Part shown: piece after piece, positions 33,976-46,631 of the stretch
Layout of the letters: each line of letters begins with the position of its first letter
Position numbering within the stretch: the first letter of the stretch is position 1
Origin: Delphinus delphis
Lineage: Eukaryota > Chordata > Mammalia > Artiodactyla > Delphinidae
Reading direction: 5' to 3'
NCBI RefSeq assembly: GCF_949987515.2
Contig: NC_082696.1
Span: forward strand, 36,188,431-36,252,430
Length of the DNA: 64,000 nt
Translations under genes and position numbers: made by a program
The notes under the pieces: generated by a model
What the model was told of the DNA's origin: nothing
The model's database searches: none
The model's input: the letters and a program-made list of their open reading frames with translations, nothing else

Positions 33976-35299
33976 AAGTGGTGAGTGTAACTACTTCAAA
34001 CAAGTGAATCATAGAGTGCTTGTTTCTTAGTAAGGGTTCAAGAAATGGTGCTGTTGCTTCTTTTCTGGATGAGAAGAGCACTGCCCACCTCATCATTCTT
34101 TGCTTATCAGCACCATATTCCCCCAGAGAGCATCTTACTTGTCCTGTATCTCATTATGTCACAGTCAACTAACAAGTCCGAGAAAGCTACTTCTGCAGCG
34201 CTGTGTGGTACGGGAAGCTCCTGGAGGTTGGGTGTGCAGTAAAGGTGGCTTCTCAGAGGTCTTACAACATCCCTGTTCTCTCAGAGTGGAGGGGACCACA
34301 GGATCATTAGTTTTTAATTGAAAAAAAAATCTGCGGGTTTAATAGTAACTCCAAAATTGAAAACGTGACTTGAGTAAGCATCTTCAGTAGGGTGACAGCT
34401 CATAGGCTCCCCCTGACCCCCAGGAGATTTCCTTAACCCCACTTATGGGTCAGGCAACAGCAACGTGTTTTTCCTAATCTTCCAGCATGAACCAAATTAA
34501 TAATGTCATAGTTCATCTTCTGTGAAAATACATGAAAGTTTCTAATACTTTCTCACATTGTTATTTTAAATAAGGATTAAATGACTGTTCCAGAAGAATC
34601 GTTTGTGGTTCAAGTAGTCTACCCTTGGCCAACAAATTTTTTTTGAGGGCTTTTCACCATCCAGGCATTAAAGTTATTTAGTACAGCGATTTTACATTTT
34701 TTTTAAGGCAGAGACAACTTTCTTCAAGCAAAATCTATCAAATCAATCCAACCTGTGAAACAGACCAACACGAAGCAGCTTTTGTGAAAGCAGGGATGGG
34801 GTCTCAGGCCTGAGATGGGGCTCTCAGATAAGCCATTGCTTTCCAAGGGGATCCCTGAATTCCTCCTGAAGGGTTTGGAGGAATTTGAGCACATCTGAAA
34901 ACTAGTGCCCTGGGTGAAGTTCAGATACTGACAGAAAATAGATTTTTAAAAAAATCACTTGGGAATGGTGGCCCAAATGTTAATCCCTCATTCTTTTCTC
35001 TATATAAGATTTTGTGTGTGGGGGGGTTATGAATTATCTATCAAATCCTTTATCGTTTTAACACTTAATGTGTCTTTTTAGTCAAAGTTCTACAGTCTAC
35101 TGTTCACATAGCTATCCTGAACCTTCTAGGTCCAAGAAGCCCCATCCCCTTTCAATCACTCATCACTGCTGCATCCCACCAATAGCATCTAGGAAATAAA
35201 ATCCCTCCAGGTGCAAGACTCCTTCACACACGTGCATGAGAGAGTCAACGGACTCCTAACGTACCCCCAGTGAGGTTGGACTGATTTAAGTATGTTAAA
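33976..35299. other. No recognised feature
   Basis: About 1.3 kb, unassigned. No repeat or gene could be supported. Confidence 0.5.
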
Positions 35300-35640
35300 A
35301 GATAAACCGAGGCCTGTTAACAATTTTAAGAGCTTATTTGAGCAAAAATCCATTCAAATCAGGCAGCACCAAACCAGAAGTGTTCAGTAGCTCTGACAAG
35401 AGCTGGGGAAAGTCTTTTCCAGAGAAGAGGTGGAAGCAGAGAAAGGAGATTATTTGATTGGCTGTAGCTTAAGTGCTTACCTTATTTGAAAAAGGCTAGC
35501 TGGCTGTGTGTGACTGGTTGTCCATTAGGTTCCAATTTTTTCCTCTTGAGGCATCTACAGGCTTCGGTTTTGTCTGCTTACAAAGGCTGCGAAGGCATTA
35601 GAACCTCCTCAGTCTAACGGGCTCCTTGCTTACTTAATTT
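35300..35640. mobile_element. Probable LTR-type interspersed repeat
   Basis: 'aattttaagagcttatttgagcaaaaatccattcaaatcaggcagcaccaaaccagaag' and 'ttgattggctgtagcttaagtgcttacctta' match a repeat I recognise from other mammalian genomes, probably an ERV-derived LTR. Family and orientation are not assigned. Confidence 0.45.
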
Positions 35641-37019
35641 AATAAGCAGGAACATGGCGGGTGGCGTGTGCTGTGATTTTAAGTTCTTGCTCTCGCACTT
35701 ACCAATAGTCGGACCTGAGGCAGGTATTTTAATTTCTCCAAGTTAACTGTCGTTTCCTAGTACACAAAAGAAGGATAATAAATAATACCTTTCTTACCCA
35801 AGAATGGTATGCAGTCAGTACTCAATAAGTGCAAGTTTCCCCTTTTCACTCTTTCCTTTTCCGTTGTGTGGCACAGTGCTTCCCTCCTGCGAGCCTGCAG
35901 GGATGAGGGAGTGCTGGGGAAGGGCTGCGCCACGATCTGTAAACTATACCCCCTGTTTTCCCATGTATGCAGCTGCTGTTGAGGGAAGAAAATACAAATT
36001 CACCTAAAGTGTTTAGCAAATTCAAGGTAGCCTTTTTTTAAAAAAAAATTTTAATTTATTTAAAAGATAACATGCATCTCCACTCATGTAAAAGGCCACA
36101 AAATAGGTTGATATTAAGAGGTCCTTTGACTTGTAAGGAGTGGAAACAGCTTTCGCATGGAGCAAAAGGGCAGCCGCGGAGCTCTGGGCCTCGCGTTAAA
36201 TCCTGCTGGCTTGGTTTCCTCTGGCAGCACCCTCTCTGCATCTCTCATTACTGGTTATCAGTGGGTAGGTAAGGACCATAGCTTTGCTTTTCTTCACGTC
36301 GCCTGTCGTGTTTCCTGGCTTCCTGCCCCTCTTCCTCCCTGTCCAAGCCCCTCGAGGGCACATCTTAGGAGCGCGGCAGCAGGCAGGCCACTGAGTCACA
36401 GGCTCCTGCTCCCGACCCGGAGACAGCCCCGTGGCTGTGTCTGATTGCTAATGAGCCTCTGGAAGCTGCGCCTTCCCATCTGCACCGTTTGTTTTTACAG
36501 GGCGCCGGTATAGACTTGACACGTGTTTTCCTTGCCTCCGAGGCCTCCAAGGTTTTTCCTCTCTCAGCCTCGCTGTCTCCTTTTCTTTTGAGACTGTGTG
36601 GGAGCTAAATTTAAACTTGATTAACGACATTTAGTCCAAGGAGGGTCAGCATACTCTTTTCATGTTAAATGCTGCTCTTTCGGGGGGTCTGTTTTAAGAC
36701 ACAGTAGGCCCTCTCGATGGGAGCCCGTCTGATTTTGTTGCTATGGTGTGAAAGACAAAAATAGCATAAAGCCTTGTGTCCCCCATCAGCGACGGAGGGG
36801 GAACTGATACCCTTTTGTGAGACTATAGTCTACTCTTGACAGAGATATTTGACAAACCTCACAAATACTTTTAGTAATGACATTTTGACACTTTACTTCT
36901 GAATAACTTCTTCCACTCAGCATTTGGGGTCCAGCTTGATGTCATTTACTCAGGTAAACTCCCTGACTCCCCAGATATGTCAAGTCCACTCTTAGGGGTC
37001 TCCTTCCACACCCAGGAAG
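35641..37019. other. No recognised repeat; GC-richer stretch around 36150-36600
   Basis: About 1.4 kb with no repeat family that I can name. 36150-36600 is GC-richer than its surroundings and has overlapping chance frames on both strands. Possible regulatory DNA, but nothing in the sequence proves it. Confidence 0.45.
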
Positions 37020-37505
37020 CATGGTCTAAGGCCTGATTAAACCATTATTCATCATCTGCCTTCTTCCGTAGCCTGTAAGCTCCACAGATGGGGCACGGCT
37101 TCTCTGGCTCGCTACCAAAGGGAACGAATATATAAATGGACACTGGCCGGATCACATATGACAGTAGAACTCTGACCCTCAACCTCTGCAGCAACCAGTT
37201 CCAGATGTCAAACTGCAACTTCTTGATCCAGAACGATCAGGAGAATCCTCAGGGCTTGGTTGACGCCTGCCAGCTTCTCCAGTTTTGTCCCCATACCCAA
37301 ATCAGGGCCAAACAGAGAAAGCAAACTGTGTTCCCCAAACTTATCACATAGGATGCTCCACTCCCAGCCAGCCCCCCTCCAGCTTCCCCCAGGCCTAAAG
37401 CCTTCCTATTTTTCACTATATTGCTTTACCACTCCCCCGCCTGCCTTGGAGTCAACTAAACTTAAGTGATGGTGGCCGATTCGCTTGCAATAGCAAACTC
37501 CAAAC
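37020..37505 (+). mobile_element. Possible LTR-type repeat
   Basis: Composition and some phrases ('cctaaagccttcctatttttcactatattgc', 'ccttggagtcaactaaac', 'ccgattcgcttgcaatagc') are like the U3/R part of an ERVL-type LTR. No ends or duplications could be placed. Tentative. Confidence 0.35.
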
Positions 37506-37509
37506 AAAT

Positions 37510-37625
37510 GGGCTTTGTTTGTTCTCACTCGGATGGTCTTCATTTATTCCCACACTATAACCTCGTACTCAGGATAGTGTCTAGCACATAGCAGGCACTC
37601 AAAAGTAATTTAATGAGTGAAAGAG
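37510..37625 (+). mobile_element. L2 LINE 3' end
   Basis: 'aggatagtgtctagcacatagcaggcactcaaaagtaatttaatgagtg' is the L2 tail. Confidence 0.7.
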
Positions 37626-38139
37626 TACTCATCAATCCGTTACTGGATTATAGTTCAATCTTCCTGAACAGAAAATTCAGGAGCCAAGAGGACCTGGGTC
37701 TTCGCCTTAGGTCTTTATGTATCTGACTTAGGTCTTTAAGTATCTAAGGCTTTGGGAAAGTCGCTCACTGAATCTAGGTTATCATTTTTCTCAAGCTGTA
37801 ACCTAGCAAGTTTTTACATGATGTCCATGTTTCAAAGATCTCTCATAAAACCTCTCTCTACAGCTGGGAGCTCAGGACGTCCACCTAACCTTCTCCACAT
37901 TGTGCTTAAAGAGAAAATGTACTGAGTGCTTTCTCTGATAACCCACCCTAGCTGACTCATGGAAAGAAAGAATAGCTTTTAAGAAAATGAGTTTTTTCCT
38001 CCTGAATTAGGACTTGATGAGCCATGATGTGTGCAGGGAAGAGCAAGATCGTTTTTGTTATTTATTTCGTTATCTGCCAAAGATCCTGGGGAAGGCATCA
38101 TGCTTTCATGTTGGAAGGCCACACTGTTAAGCTCTCTGC
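37626..38139. other. No recognised feature
   Basis: About 0.5 kb with no supported feature. Confidence 0.5.
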
Positions 38140-38410
38140 ACCTCTGCTCTCCTTCAGCTTATTTCACTTGGCTAGGTTGTTCCCTCCTCCACTCCAGCAA
38201 TGCAAACTCTTCCAAGTTCAAGGCCTACCTCACATTCCATATTCTACATGAACTCTTCTCCAATTTGTCTTGTTCCTGATAAGCCTCTTCCTCAATTCTT
38301 ATAAGACATCATTGAAAGTTCACATACAGTCTTTTCAACTAGAATATAAATTGCTCGAAGAAAGGGATCGTATCTTCCGATACTTCTACATTTGGCCTAA
38401 TACCTTTAAA
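38140..38410 (+). mobile_element. Probable L2 LINE fragment
   Basis: 'ttccaagttcaaggcctacctcacattccatattctacatgaactcttctcc' and 'tagaatataaattgctcgaagaaagggatcgtatctt' follow the L2 order (lipid-poor ORF end, then the 'gaatgtaagctccatgagggcaggg' block), strongly diverged. Confidence 0.5.
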
Positions 38411-38504
38411 AAGTAGAAAAGAAAAGTATCACTGGATGAGCCAGCTGTTCTCATTTCTGTTATGTCATTGGGTTTCTGCCACCATCTCAGGTAATGGTTA
38501 TAGA

Positions 38505-38640
38505 TTCCATATTACAAAAGGACAGATGGACTTTCAGAGAGGGTAGGTAAGTTCTCCAAGGTCACCTGGGCAGCTGTGTTGGGTCTCAAAGCCAGATTTC
38601 CTGACCCCTGGTCCAGCACTACATTGTTTACCCCACACAT
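38505..38640 (-). mobile_element. MIR SINE, antisense
   Basis: 'ttacaaaaggacagatggactttcagagagggtaggtaagttctccaaggtcacctgggcagctg', then 'aaagccagatttcctgacccctggtccagcactac': antisense MIR core and 5' part. Confidence 0.75.
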
Positions 38641-39889
38641 GTTGATTATTAAATCAGTTTTTGTGCTCGTTGACAAATCCAGCTGAAATATCTAAAATGG
38701 TAAAATACAGACTGGAGGACAAGTTCCAAAGTTTTCAGTTATATTTTCAAATTCAACTGAAATTTTCAGTCGGGCACAGCACTTAAAAAAATTTGTTTTC
38801 CTAGAGATTTTGAACGCACAGACTTATGTCCGTTTGCATGGCAGCAATAATGTTTGTCTTTATGTACTGAGTAATTTAAATATTCTGGAACTTTTTAATA
38901 GCTATTAGGCAAAAACCTAAAGACCAAAATAGGCAAATCAGAAAGTAATTCCACTGCAGTAGAAGTTTAGTTCAAAGCCAATCTATTAGATACTAGGAGA
39001 TATTGCCACCTCTCATGTTTTTTCTCTTTTCACCTCCATAACAGGATGTGAAAATAGCTAGAAGAAAACCTAAAAGGAGAAAAGATTGAGTAGTGTACAA
39101 TTCAGTAGAGTAATTACTGTTAAAAGCATTTTTAGAAAGCTGGGGCATAGCATTGGAATAACGCATTTATTATTACTGGTCAGACCTTTACCAAAACAAG
39201 AAATTCAAGCTCTAGAATATAAAGTTTAAACACCTGGGGAATTTAGAGACAAATCAGAATAGAGTGTAGAAATGTTTAACGTGATCAAAAATGAACCTGG
39301 AAATTCGACTAATGCAATTGTGATTATTTGGCCTATAGAATAGAACTCCACAACTCTGAGTGAATAAGGGACTCCAGGAGTATCAAGTACAATAAATAAG
39401 ACAAATATGAGTGACTTTCTGTTTCCACTGAAGACTACAAAAAACAGAAGAAATGCGCATATGTATAACTGTCTTTCCCTGGCTATACTCCCTAATACTT
39501 TACAGGTACTTTTCCTGGGGTACTCACCACTTTCTCTGTGTCTTGTCAGTTATCCTCCTCTCTTACTTCCAGGGGCTATTTTTTATACATCTTATATTCT
39601 TACATTCTTGCATTTAGAAGGAATGAAACCAATGGGAGAACAGCAGAACTGAAAGATGCAAAGAGGGCAAGTTCTGACTATGCTGATGTAGCGCTTGGAT
39701 CCAGCCAAGTTTTAAGGTAGTCTACCATGGACTTTTCAAACCATGATTTTATAAATTCATATTTTTTCTTCATCGTTTGAATAAGAGGATTTTTAAACTA
39801 GAATTATGGGTAGGTAACCAAGACCATCAGAATAACAACAATGTTTAGCTGGGTTTTTAATTGGCATCTATCCTAGGCCTGGTTTTCAC
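38641..39889. other. No recognised feature
   Basis: About 1.25 kb of AT-rich unassigned sequence. Confidence 0.5.
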
Positions 39890-40135
39890 TCTTCATGGTC
39901 TTCTTGTCTGGTTTTCCTATCCTCACAGTTTCAGCAACTTCTATGACAATGACTCCAATATCAGTCCATATTCATAGGTCAGGACTTCTCCAGGCTTACA
40001 CATCTAGCTGCCTACTGGCCCCTTCATGGGCACTTCAAACTCAATATTGTTAACACCACTTGTTTTCTTCTCCTTCAGACCTGTACATCCTCTCGTTTTC
40101 CCTACCTCATGTAAGGATTTCAGGCACCCAAGTCA
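39890..40135 (+). mobile_element. L2 LINE ORF-region fragment
   Basis: 'acatctagctgcctactggccccttcatgggcacttcaaactcaatattg' (40000-40049) is the L2 block normally reading 'ccaactgcctactcgacatctccacttgg...acatctcaaacttaacatg'. Frame broken. Confidence 0.65.
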
Positions 40136-40272
40136 GTCTTTTCTAATTAAATGATTTTCTAATGGGTGGGCATGATGTTTTCCTCTTGTTAACAGTCCTA
40201 GCAGCATACCTAACACTTAATAGATACCTCCCAATTTTTTTGCTGTATTATTAACAAAAAAAAGAATGAAGA

Positions 40273-40480
40273 GGGCTTCTCTGGTGGCGCAGTGGTTGAG
40301 AGTCAGCCTGCCGATGCAGGGGACACGGGTTCGTGCCCTGGTCCAGGAGGATCCCACATGCCATGGAGCGACTAGGCCCGTGAGCCATGGCCGCTGGGGC
40401 TGTGCGTCCAGAGCCTGTGCTCCGCAACGGGAGAGGCCACGGCAGTGAGAGGCCTGTGTACTGCAGAAAAAAAAAAAAAA
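40273..40480 (+). mobile_element. Young CHR-type SINE
   Basis: Head 'gggcttctctggtggcgcag', A box 'tggcgcagtgg', B-box region 'ggttcgtgcc', CHR body and A-tail of about 17. Target-site duplication 'aaagaatgaaga' at 40261-40272 and 40481-40492. A few private changes (for example 'actaggcccgtgagcc') distinguish it from the other young copies. Confidence 0.95.
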
Positions 40481-40492
40481 AAAGAATGAAGA

Positions 40493-41132
40493 AATGGTAA
40501 GACTACTCTGTTATTTAGTGATATCAAGAGCAGGTCTTAATTGAAAAAGAATAAACTAGAGGACCTCTTAGAATTCCTTCCAGCAAACTAATGTTTTTAA
40601 AAAAATGACTCCTTTGCCTTGTTTTTAAAGCAAAGAGGTAAACTACTTTTACAGGTAAAAAGTGTTTTTGGTTGTTTGTTTCTTTATATCTCATTTCTGA
40701 TCCATTTAACAAAGGAAGATGTCTAATTGGTGTTGATGCAATACAGTTGGTCAATCATAGACCATAGACTAGTCAATGGACTAGTTTCTTAATTCAAAGA
40801 TTTGGAGTTGCCCTAAGTATCAATAATGCAACTTTGATCAAAAGTTGTTCTGAAGAAGTACCTCTTTTACAAGTAAACTAGGAGGAGAAACAGGAAACGA
40901 GGAAGTAGACTAAGATGGGAATGGATGAAAAGGCTATGGGAAGATCTTAGTGGCAAACAACAAACAACTTCACATCAAAAAAAAATACGTATAAGACAAT
41001 TCAATATAAAGGGAGTATTGAGAGAAGAATAAAGAAATTATATCCTGGGGGAAGTTCTAGTTTGGTGAGCATTCTCTAAAGTTTATTCCCGAATATAGCA
41101 TAACATTTTTTTGTTTAAAAGAAAGTTTATAA
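40493..41132. other. No recognised feature
   Basis: About 0.64 kb of AT-rich unassigned sequence. Confidence 0.5.
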
Positions 41133-41375
41133 ATTAGGAGTTTGGAATTAGCAGATACAAACTACTACATATAAAATAGGTAAACAACAGGGTCTTATTG
41201 TATAGTACAGGTAATTATATTTACTATCCTGTAATAAACCATAATGGAAAAGAATATGAAAAAGAGTATGTATATATATAACAGAATCACTTTGCTGAAG
41301 ACCAGAAATGAGCACAACATTGTAAATAAACTACACTTCAATTATAAATAAATAAATGCAGAATGGGCTCCAAAA
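41133..41375 (+). mobile_element. Artiodactyl-lineage L1 3' UTR fragment
   Basis: 'aattagcagatacaaactactacatataaaataggtaaacaacaggg', 'gtatagtacaggtaattatatttactatcctgtaataaacc' and 'gcacaacattgtaaataaactacacttcaattataaataaat' are the L1 3' end, like 22447-22640 but separately diverged. Confidence 0.85.
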
Positions 41376-42883
41376 AAAAGTTGAGAGTAATTGTTTTAAT
41401 TGCAACATTGTAAGATGTTAAGATTGACTTCTTGAGGTGTCTGTATTTTATTTTTTATTGTAAATGGGGGTGGGAGGAAAGAAGATAAAAAATGGTAAAA
41501 TTTTCAGAAGCCTAATTTCTTCCCAGGGCAAGTTCACAAACTCTAGATTTAGGTTGGAAACGTTGCAATACCAACTACTCCTGTGTACTTATTTGCCACA
41601 CAAGTCTTGTGTTCTGCCACAAAATCCTTTCCTAGCTAGCATATTGTTCCCACAATGGTTTTAACTCAGGACTCTGAGATGCCAGTGATGACCACCTCTG
41701 ACCTGGAGAGGCTAATGGTGCTGCATAAAATCACCTGAGAGATCTCACACAAATTTCTTCCCAAAGCAACCACTTCCCAAAAGGGCATTCATCAGATTCT
41801 TCAGTATACAACCTTAGGATCTAGCCTAGGCCTAATTACCATAATCTTCTTGCCAATTTTCCCCTGTAGGACAAAGTCAAGATGCAGTGCTTGTAATCAA
41901 CAGTAATCTCCTCTCCAGAATGCCGTATTTGCCCAGAATGCCCACCAACACGGAGAGTTGTGATGGTTCACAAAAAGGACACGAGAGAGACTGATTTATC
42001 TGGCAGCCAAGAACACAAACTCCAGCCTAATCTCTATTGCTTAGATGTAGAACAGGGCAATCAGGCAGAAGGCTCAATGAAATACAAACAATAGCCTGAG
42101 AAAACATGAATTACACTCTAATATGTTTTTGCTTGTGGGAGAATTCTCTGTGTCTGCTAGGTAGAAATAGCAAACGGATTTCTTGTTTCAGTCAAGAAAT
42201 CTGGGACTCTGAAAGGGCAAGTGAATTTGATTGCAGTGGGGGTGAAAAGGTAGGGGAGAGATCAGTAAATGTGGGCACACCATGAGGTCCCTTCAGAACC
42301 TCACTTTGGTCAGAAAATACGTTCATACAGTCACTCTAATCACACCTCCTCTCCCCACCATGGCTCTCACGCACATCACTCCCTGAACTTTACTTTTGTT
42401 GTACATAGTTATATGTATTCCTTTGTACCCATCTATTCATATATATGTTTCCGAGTTGGTTTAGATACTCCTGCTGGCTCTTGAGAATTTTAAGGTCAAC
42501 CTTTATATCTAAAGTATTTTCATTCCTTCTCCCTTGGGTTACTCTATGATTCCTTTCTTTGAATGAATGTTACTGACTAAGCTCATTTTCAATCTCAGAG
42601 AATCCCTTCTGAGAATAATGAAAGTGTTATGGGTATCTATAGCTATCATTATGACTATGAAAGAAGAGTCTGGCTAATATGGGTGTGATGTCATATTTAC
42701 ATGCCGAGGGATATATGCTTTGAGGATAAAGCTACCAATTTCCTTCCCACTATTCATTTGTTTTTAAAATAAATATCTATCAAGTGCCTGAGTATTAAAC
42801 CTAGGAAAGGAGATTCAAAATATTAAGACAGGCTCTGACTTCTTTGTACTTTTGCTTTTAGCCCTCTTTTATTGATTAGGGCG
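41376..42883. other. No recognised feature
   Basis: About 1.5 kb unassigned. A short stretch near 42770-42840 ('aataaatatctatcaagtgcctgagtatt') could be an antisense L2 tail but is too short to call. Confidence 0.45.
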
Positions 42884-43115
42884 TCAGTTCTCTATTATTG
42901 CATAACAAACAACCTCAAAACTTAGGGGCTTGAATAACAACCACTTTTTAGCTCACAATTCTGAAGCTTGGCAATTTGGGCTGGATTCAGCTCGATGGTT
43001 CATCTGGTCTCAGCAGGCTCATTCATGCCTCTGTGGTGAGCTGGCATGCTTGCTGGGGCACGAAAGCACCAAGGCTCAGAGCAGCGTGACGTCATTTCCA
43101 CTACATTGCAATACA
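42884..43115 (-). mobile_element. MaLR-type LTR fragment, antisense
   Basis: 'cagttctctattattgcataacaaacaacctcaaaacttaggggcttgaataacaaccac', then 'gggctggattcagctcgatggttcatctggtc', match the antisense 3' end of an MLT1-class LTR. The 5' half is missing. Confidence 0.7.
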
Positions 43116-43119
43116 GTAG

Positions 43120-43215
43120 TAAAATAATAATTGTTATTAAATAAGCAATATATGATATGCTATTAAATAATAATTTAATAATTATTAAATAATATTAAAC
43201 ATAATTATTTTTTAA
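43120..43215. repeat. AT-rich low-complexity sequence
   Basis: Almost only A and T, with repeated 'attaaataat' motifs that can pair with one another. Confidence 0.85.
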
Positions 43216-43437
43216 AATCTCATGCTCTTATGGTTTTAGTTTTTTACAGATAATCTTTGCAGTTTCTGGAAAGGCAGGGGCTCTTTACAAACATACATAA
43301 AATTACTATTTTTCATCACAAACGAATTGTAGCAAAAGCAAAGACCAGAGAGTAAAACTTTAGAAGCAGGCACTGACTCTGACACTTTAATTCTTCTAGC
43401 TCTAGTTTTCAATCTGTTGTCTTACCTGCAAAATGGG

Positions 43438-43803
43438 GTGTCATGGACTTGTCTCCCACCCCAAATTAACATGTTGAAGCCCTAATTCCCAATGTGACTG
43501 TATTTGTAAATAGTGTTGAAGGAGGCAATTAAGGTTAAATAAGTTTGATCCCTCATCTGATAGGACTGGAGTCCTTATAAGAAGAGGGAGACAGTGGCGC
43601 ACTGTCTCTCTCCACGTGCACACGGAGCAAAAGCCCTGAAAGAACACAGAAGGCAGCCGCCTGCAAGCCAGGAAGAGAGTCCTCATCAGGAACTAGCCCG
43701 GCTGGTCCCTTGACATCTAGCCTCCAGAACTGTGACAAAACAAATTTCTGTTGTTTAAGCCACCCAGTCTGTGGTATTTTGTTGTGGTAGCTTACACTAA
43801 GTA
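43438..43803 (+). mobile_element. MLT1-type MaLR solo LTR
   Basis: Well preserved: 'ccccaaattaacatgttgaagccctaattcccaatgtgactgtatttg', 'aattaaggttaaataag', 'ggactggagtccttataagaagaggg', 'ctccagaactgtgacaaaacaaatttctgttgtttaagccacccagtctgtggtattttg'. Solo LTR with no internal region. Confidence 0.92.
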
Positions 43804-46139
43804 ATCCTGTGAATTAAGATAATACATTTTGGAGGGATTTGTGGGGTTCAAATTAGATTTGCAAGTGAAAGAAATTTATAAACAAAAAAATCACACAGTA
43901 GCTAACTATGAGTAATATTTATTGATAATTAGAATTGGTGATTATTTATACTTGAATTTAATAATTGAATTAAAAATTGCCAAGGGTATGTTAACAGGGT
44001 AGGGACAGGCTTCGTGTAGGGGTGTAGGATTTATTAGCCAGTGGAGATTGTCTTTCTGCATTGCTGTTGTTACTGACTCTGCACATCATGCAAAGAACCT
44101 GCTTAGTTCCAGGATGATGAGTTGAGGAGCATTCATGCTTTATCCTATGATATGCCACTCAATTACAACATTTCATGTCAACATGGGACAAATGACTCCA
44201 GTGATCAAACTGCAAACTATAGAAATTATCATCAAAAGCTAAATGGATTTGCTTACAATGCAACACTTCAAAGACTAGTAAATCACATACATAAAAGTTG
44301 AGAAAATTCATAAGAGTGGATGGAAGAGAATTTTCTGAGATTTAAAAAAATTAATCAGGTTCAGCTGATATGTTTTCCTGATGCTTTTCTATTTTAATCC
44401 ATTAAACCAAATACATGAACATTTACCATTGTATTATTTTTGAGATGCCCACCAGCTCCCCTACAATTTCATTGTCACTATGAACTGGGTTTTAGAATAT
44501 GGTTTAAAAGATGAGCTCCAGGCTCTGTCTCAAAATATAAAAGGTCATCCCATAGTATTGGGTGTTTTCTTATATTTTAAGTAATACCTAGTTGGCTCTC
44601 TATCAAAACTTGAGGAGAAGACAGAAGTTCTATGGTAATAAAAACAAAATTGCGTCAGTGTTTTCCTTTCCATCTGGGCTGCCCTAGAGAATGGTGTGGT
44701 CACTGCAGCAGCTAGACTCCAGAGGCAGCGGCCAAAAACAACCCTTGGACACTGCATGGAGATGCTGGCCTAGGGGCAGCGAAAGGCAGTGAGAGGCACT
44801 AGCTCAGTGACACCTTCCCCAATTCCAACCTGCCTGAAGTCCAGGTGTTCTAGGGTCCATGTGGCCAAGGGAAGAGGAGCTTCTGTCCATGAAATAAGGG
44901 CACCGTCTCCTTTCCCTTTCTGTTTCAGCTGCTCCCCTTGCCCCACTTGTTTTTTCGAATACTTGAAACTGCCTGGCTTCTCTCTTCCTCCTGAAAGGAA
45001 AAAAAGTCAATTCCAAAATGACATACTTGTCCAGCATCATTTTCTCCAAAGAGCTCAAAATATATTTTTAAAAACCTTGTTTGCATAGCTCTTGGAAAGA
45101 TAGATGGCAAATATTAAGTTTACAAATAGGAAAAGTTCCAGAAAAAGACTCTCCAGGGACTTTCATGAGAGAAAAGTTATAGAGTTGGACTGAGTTGTTT
45201 GAAAGTTTTTCTCTATATTATATCCCATTACAAAATGCCTGGAAAAGTATAGTCTTTGTGTCTTGTACCTCTTACAAATTAAAAGGCAGGATAGTTAACA
45301 TGAAGAAAGAAGGTATTATAGGTTCTTCAGCAGTGTACTTCCAAAATTTCTAATGGGATATGGGCAAAGGATGGATATTATGGTACTCCTTTTCCCTCAA
45401 AAATGTCTAAAAATATACAAACTAATAAAAACACCCCAATGATTTATAAAGAATGATTTTTAAAATAAATCAAGTTGAGGTGTACATGCAGAAGGCCCTG
45501 GGTCTTGATGACCATTAAGTGGAAAGACAGGGAAGGATTGTGGTCTATTTGACATATACGATCTTTGGGACTTTTTAAGCCCAGCTGGTGAAGGCATGGC
45601 CACAACTGCTGGCTATTTCCATGAGTCATATTAGAGAGCTTAGACCAGTGTAATCATCAAAGAAGCTCTGCCTTCTGGTTAACTCTGTTTATAAATATAT
45701 CACAGCTAGTTCTTCCCCAGAGCTACAGAAAAATTTGATTTGCTCTTTGGGTCATTTTAATGAAATGCTGACTTTCAGTTTGTGATTCTTGGCACTATCC
45801 CAATTTCTAATAAAAAGAATTAGGAAAGAGACCCCTGTAAATATATACCATCATCTCCTAAATATACAACAGTATCTGAGAGACACTCCCAATTCATCAC
45901 TCTGGGATGAATTTGTTTATGTCTGTGTCTATGTAAGAGCCTACACATGGTCTTAGAAGGAATTATCAGACTCTGGGATCAAAGTGTACATTTCTTAATA
46001 TGTAAACGAGTTTCACCAAGCCAAACAATCAAAATAGGTTTGCTGCCTTGTAAGCAGGGACTTCAGAGCAACTTTGGATATCCAAGAAAGACAATCTCAG
46101 AAATGAGACTAGAGAGAAACATTTTTGTGAATGAATGCA
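43804..46139. other. No recognised feature
   Basis: About 2.3 kb, the third-longest stretch here without a firm call. Mostly AT-rich. Frames near 44789-45088 overlap on both strands and show no domain. Confidence 0.5.
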
Positions 46140-46235
46140 TAGAGACTTGTGTGATTGTAGGCAAGTCATTCACTCTTTCCAGGTATCAGTTTCCAAAATT
46201 CCTTTCAGCTTTAAAAACCTCTGCTTTATAATCCT
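46140..46235 (+). mobile_element. MIR SINE fragment
   Basis: 'tgtgattgtaggcaagtcattcactctttccaggtatcagtttcc' is the MIR core in sense orientation. Confidence 0.6.
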
Positions 46236-46261
46236 CTCAAATAGAAATTTTCAATTCCAAA

Positions 46262-46400
46262 ATTATCACTGAGTACATAGGGTGAGCCAATTATATCCTA
46301 GAGCTGCAGGGGGTCAAAATATTAAAGAATTAGATATGGTCCCTGGCTTCCAGGATTATGCACCAGACAGAACATCTAGATGAGAAAGGATAAAATAACG
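46262..46400 (-). mobile_element. Possible L2 LINE fragment, antisense
   Basis: 'actgagtacatagggtgagccaattatatcctagagctgcaggg', then 'agatatggtccctggcttccagg', follow the antisense L2 tail pattern. Strongly diverged. Confidence 0.45.
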
Positions 46401-46631
46401 ATTCAGATTAAGGACACAAATGATAGCAGGGAGTTTTTAGCAGAGAGAGTAATGTGGACAGAAAAATAATTACAAAAATGTAATTCTTAAAGGATGGGTT
46501 AGATTTGTATTAAAAGTACTCAGTGCAGTGTGTTCTTCCTCACTTAATTTCTTCTCTCCACTTTGGCATTTTCCCCTTACTGATGCCTCTCCTTCCCCTG
46601 ACACTAATTGGCACAGTTGTCACCAGTGTTG

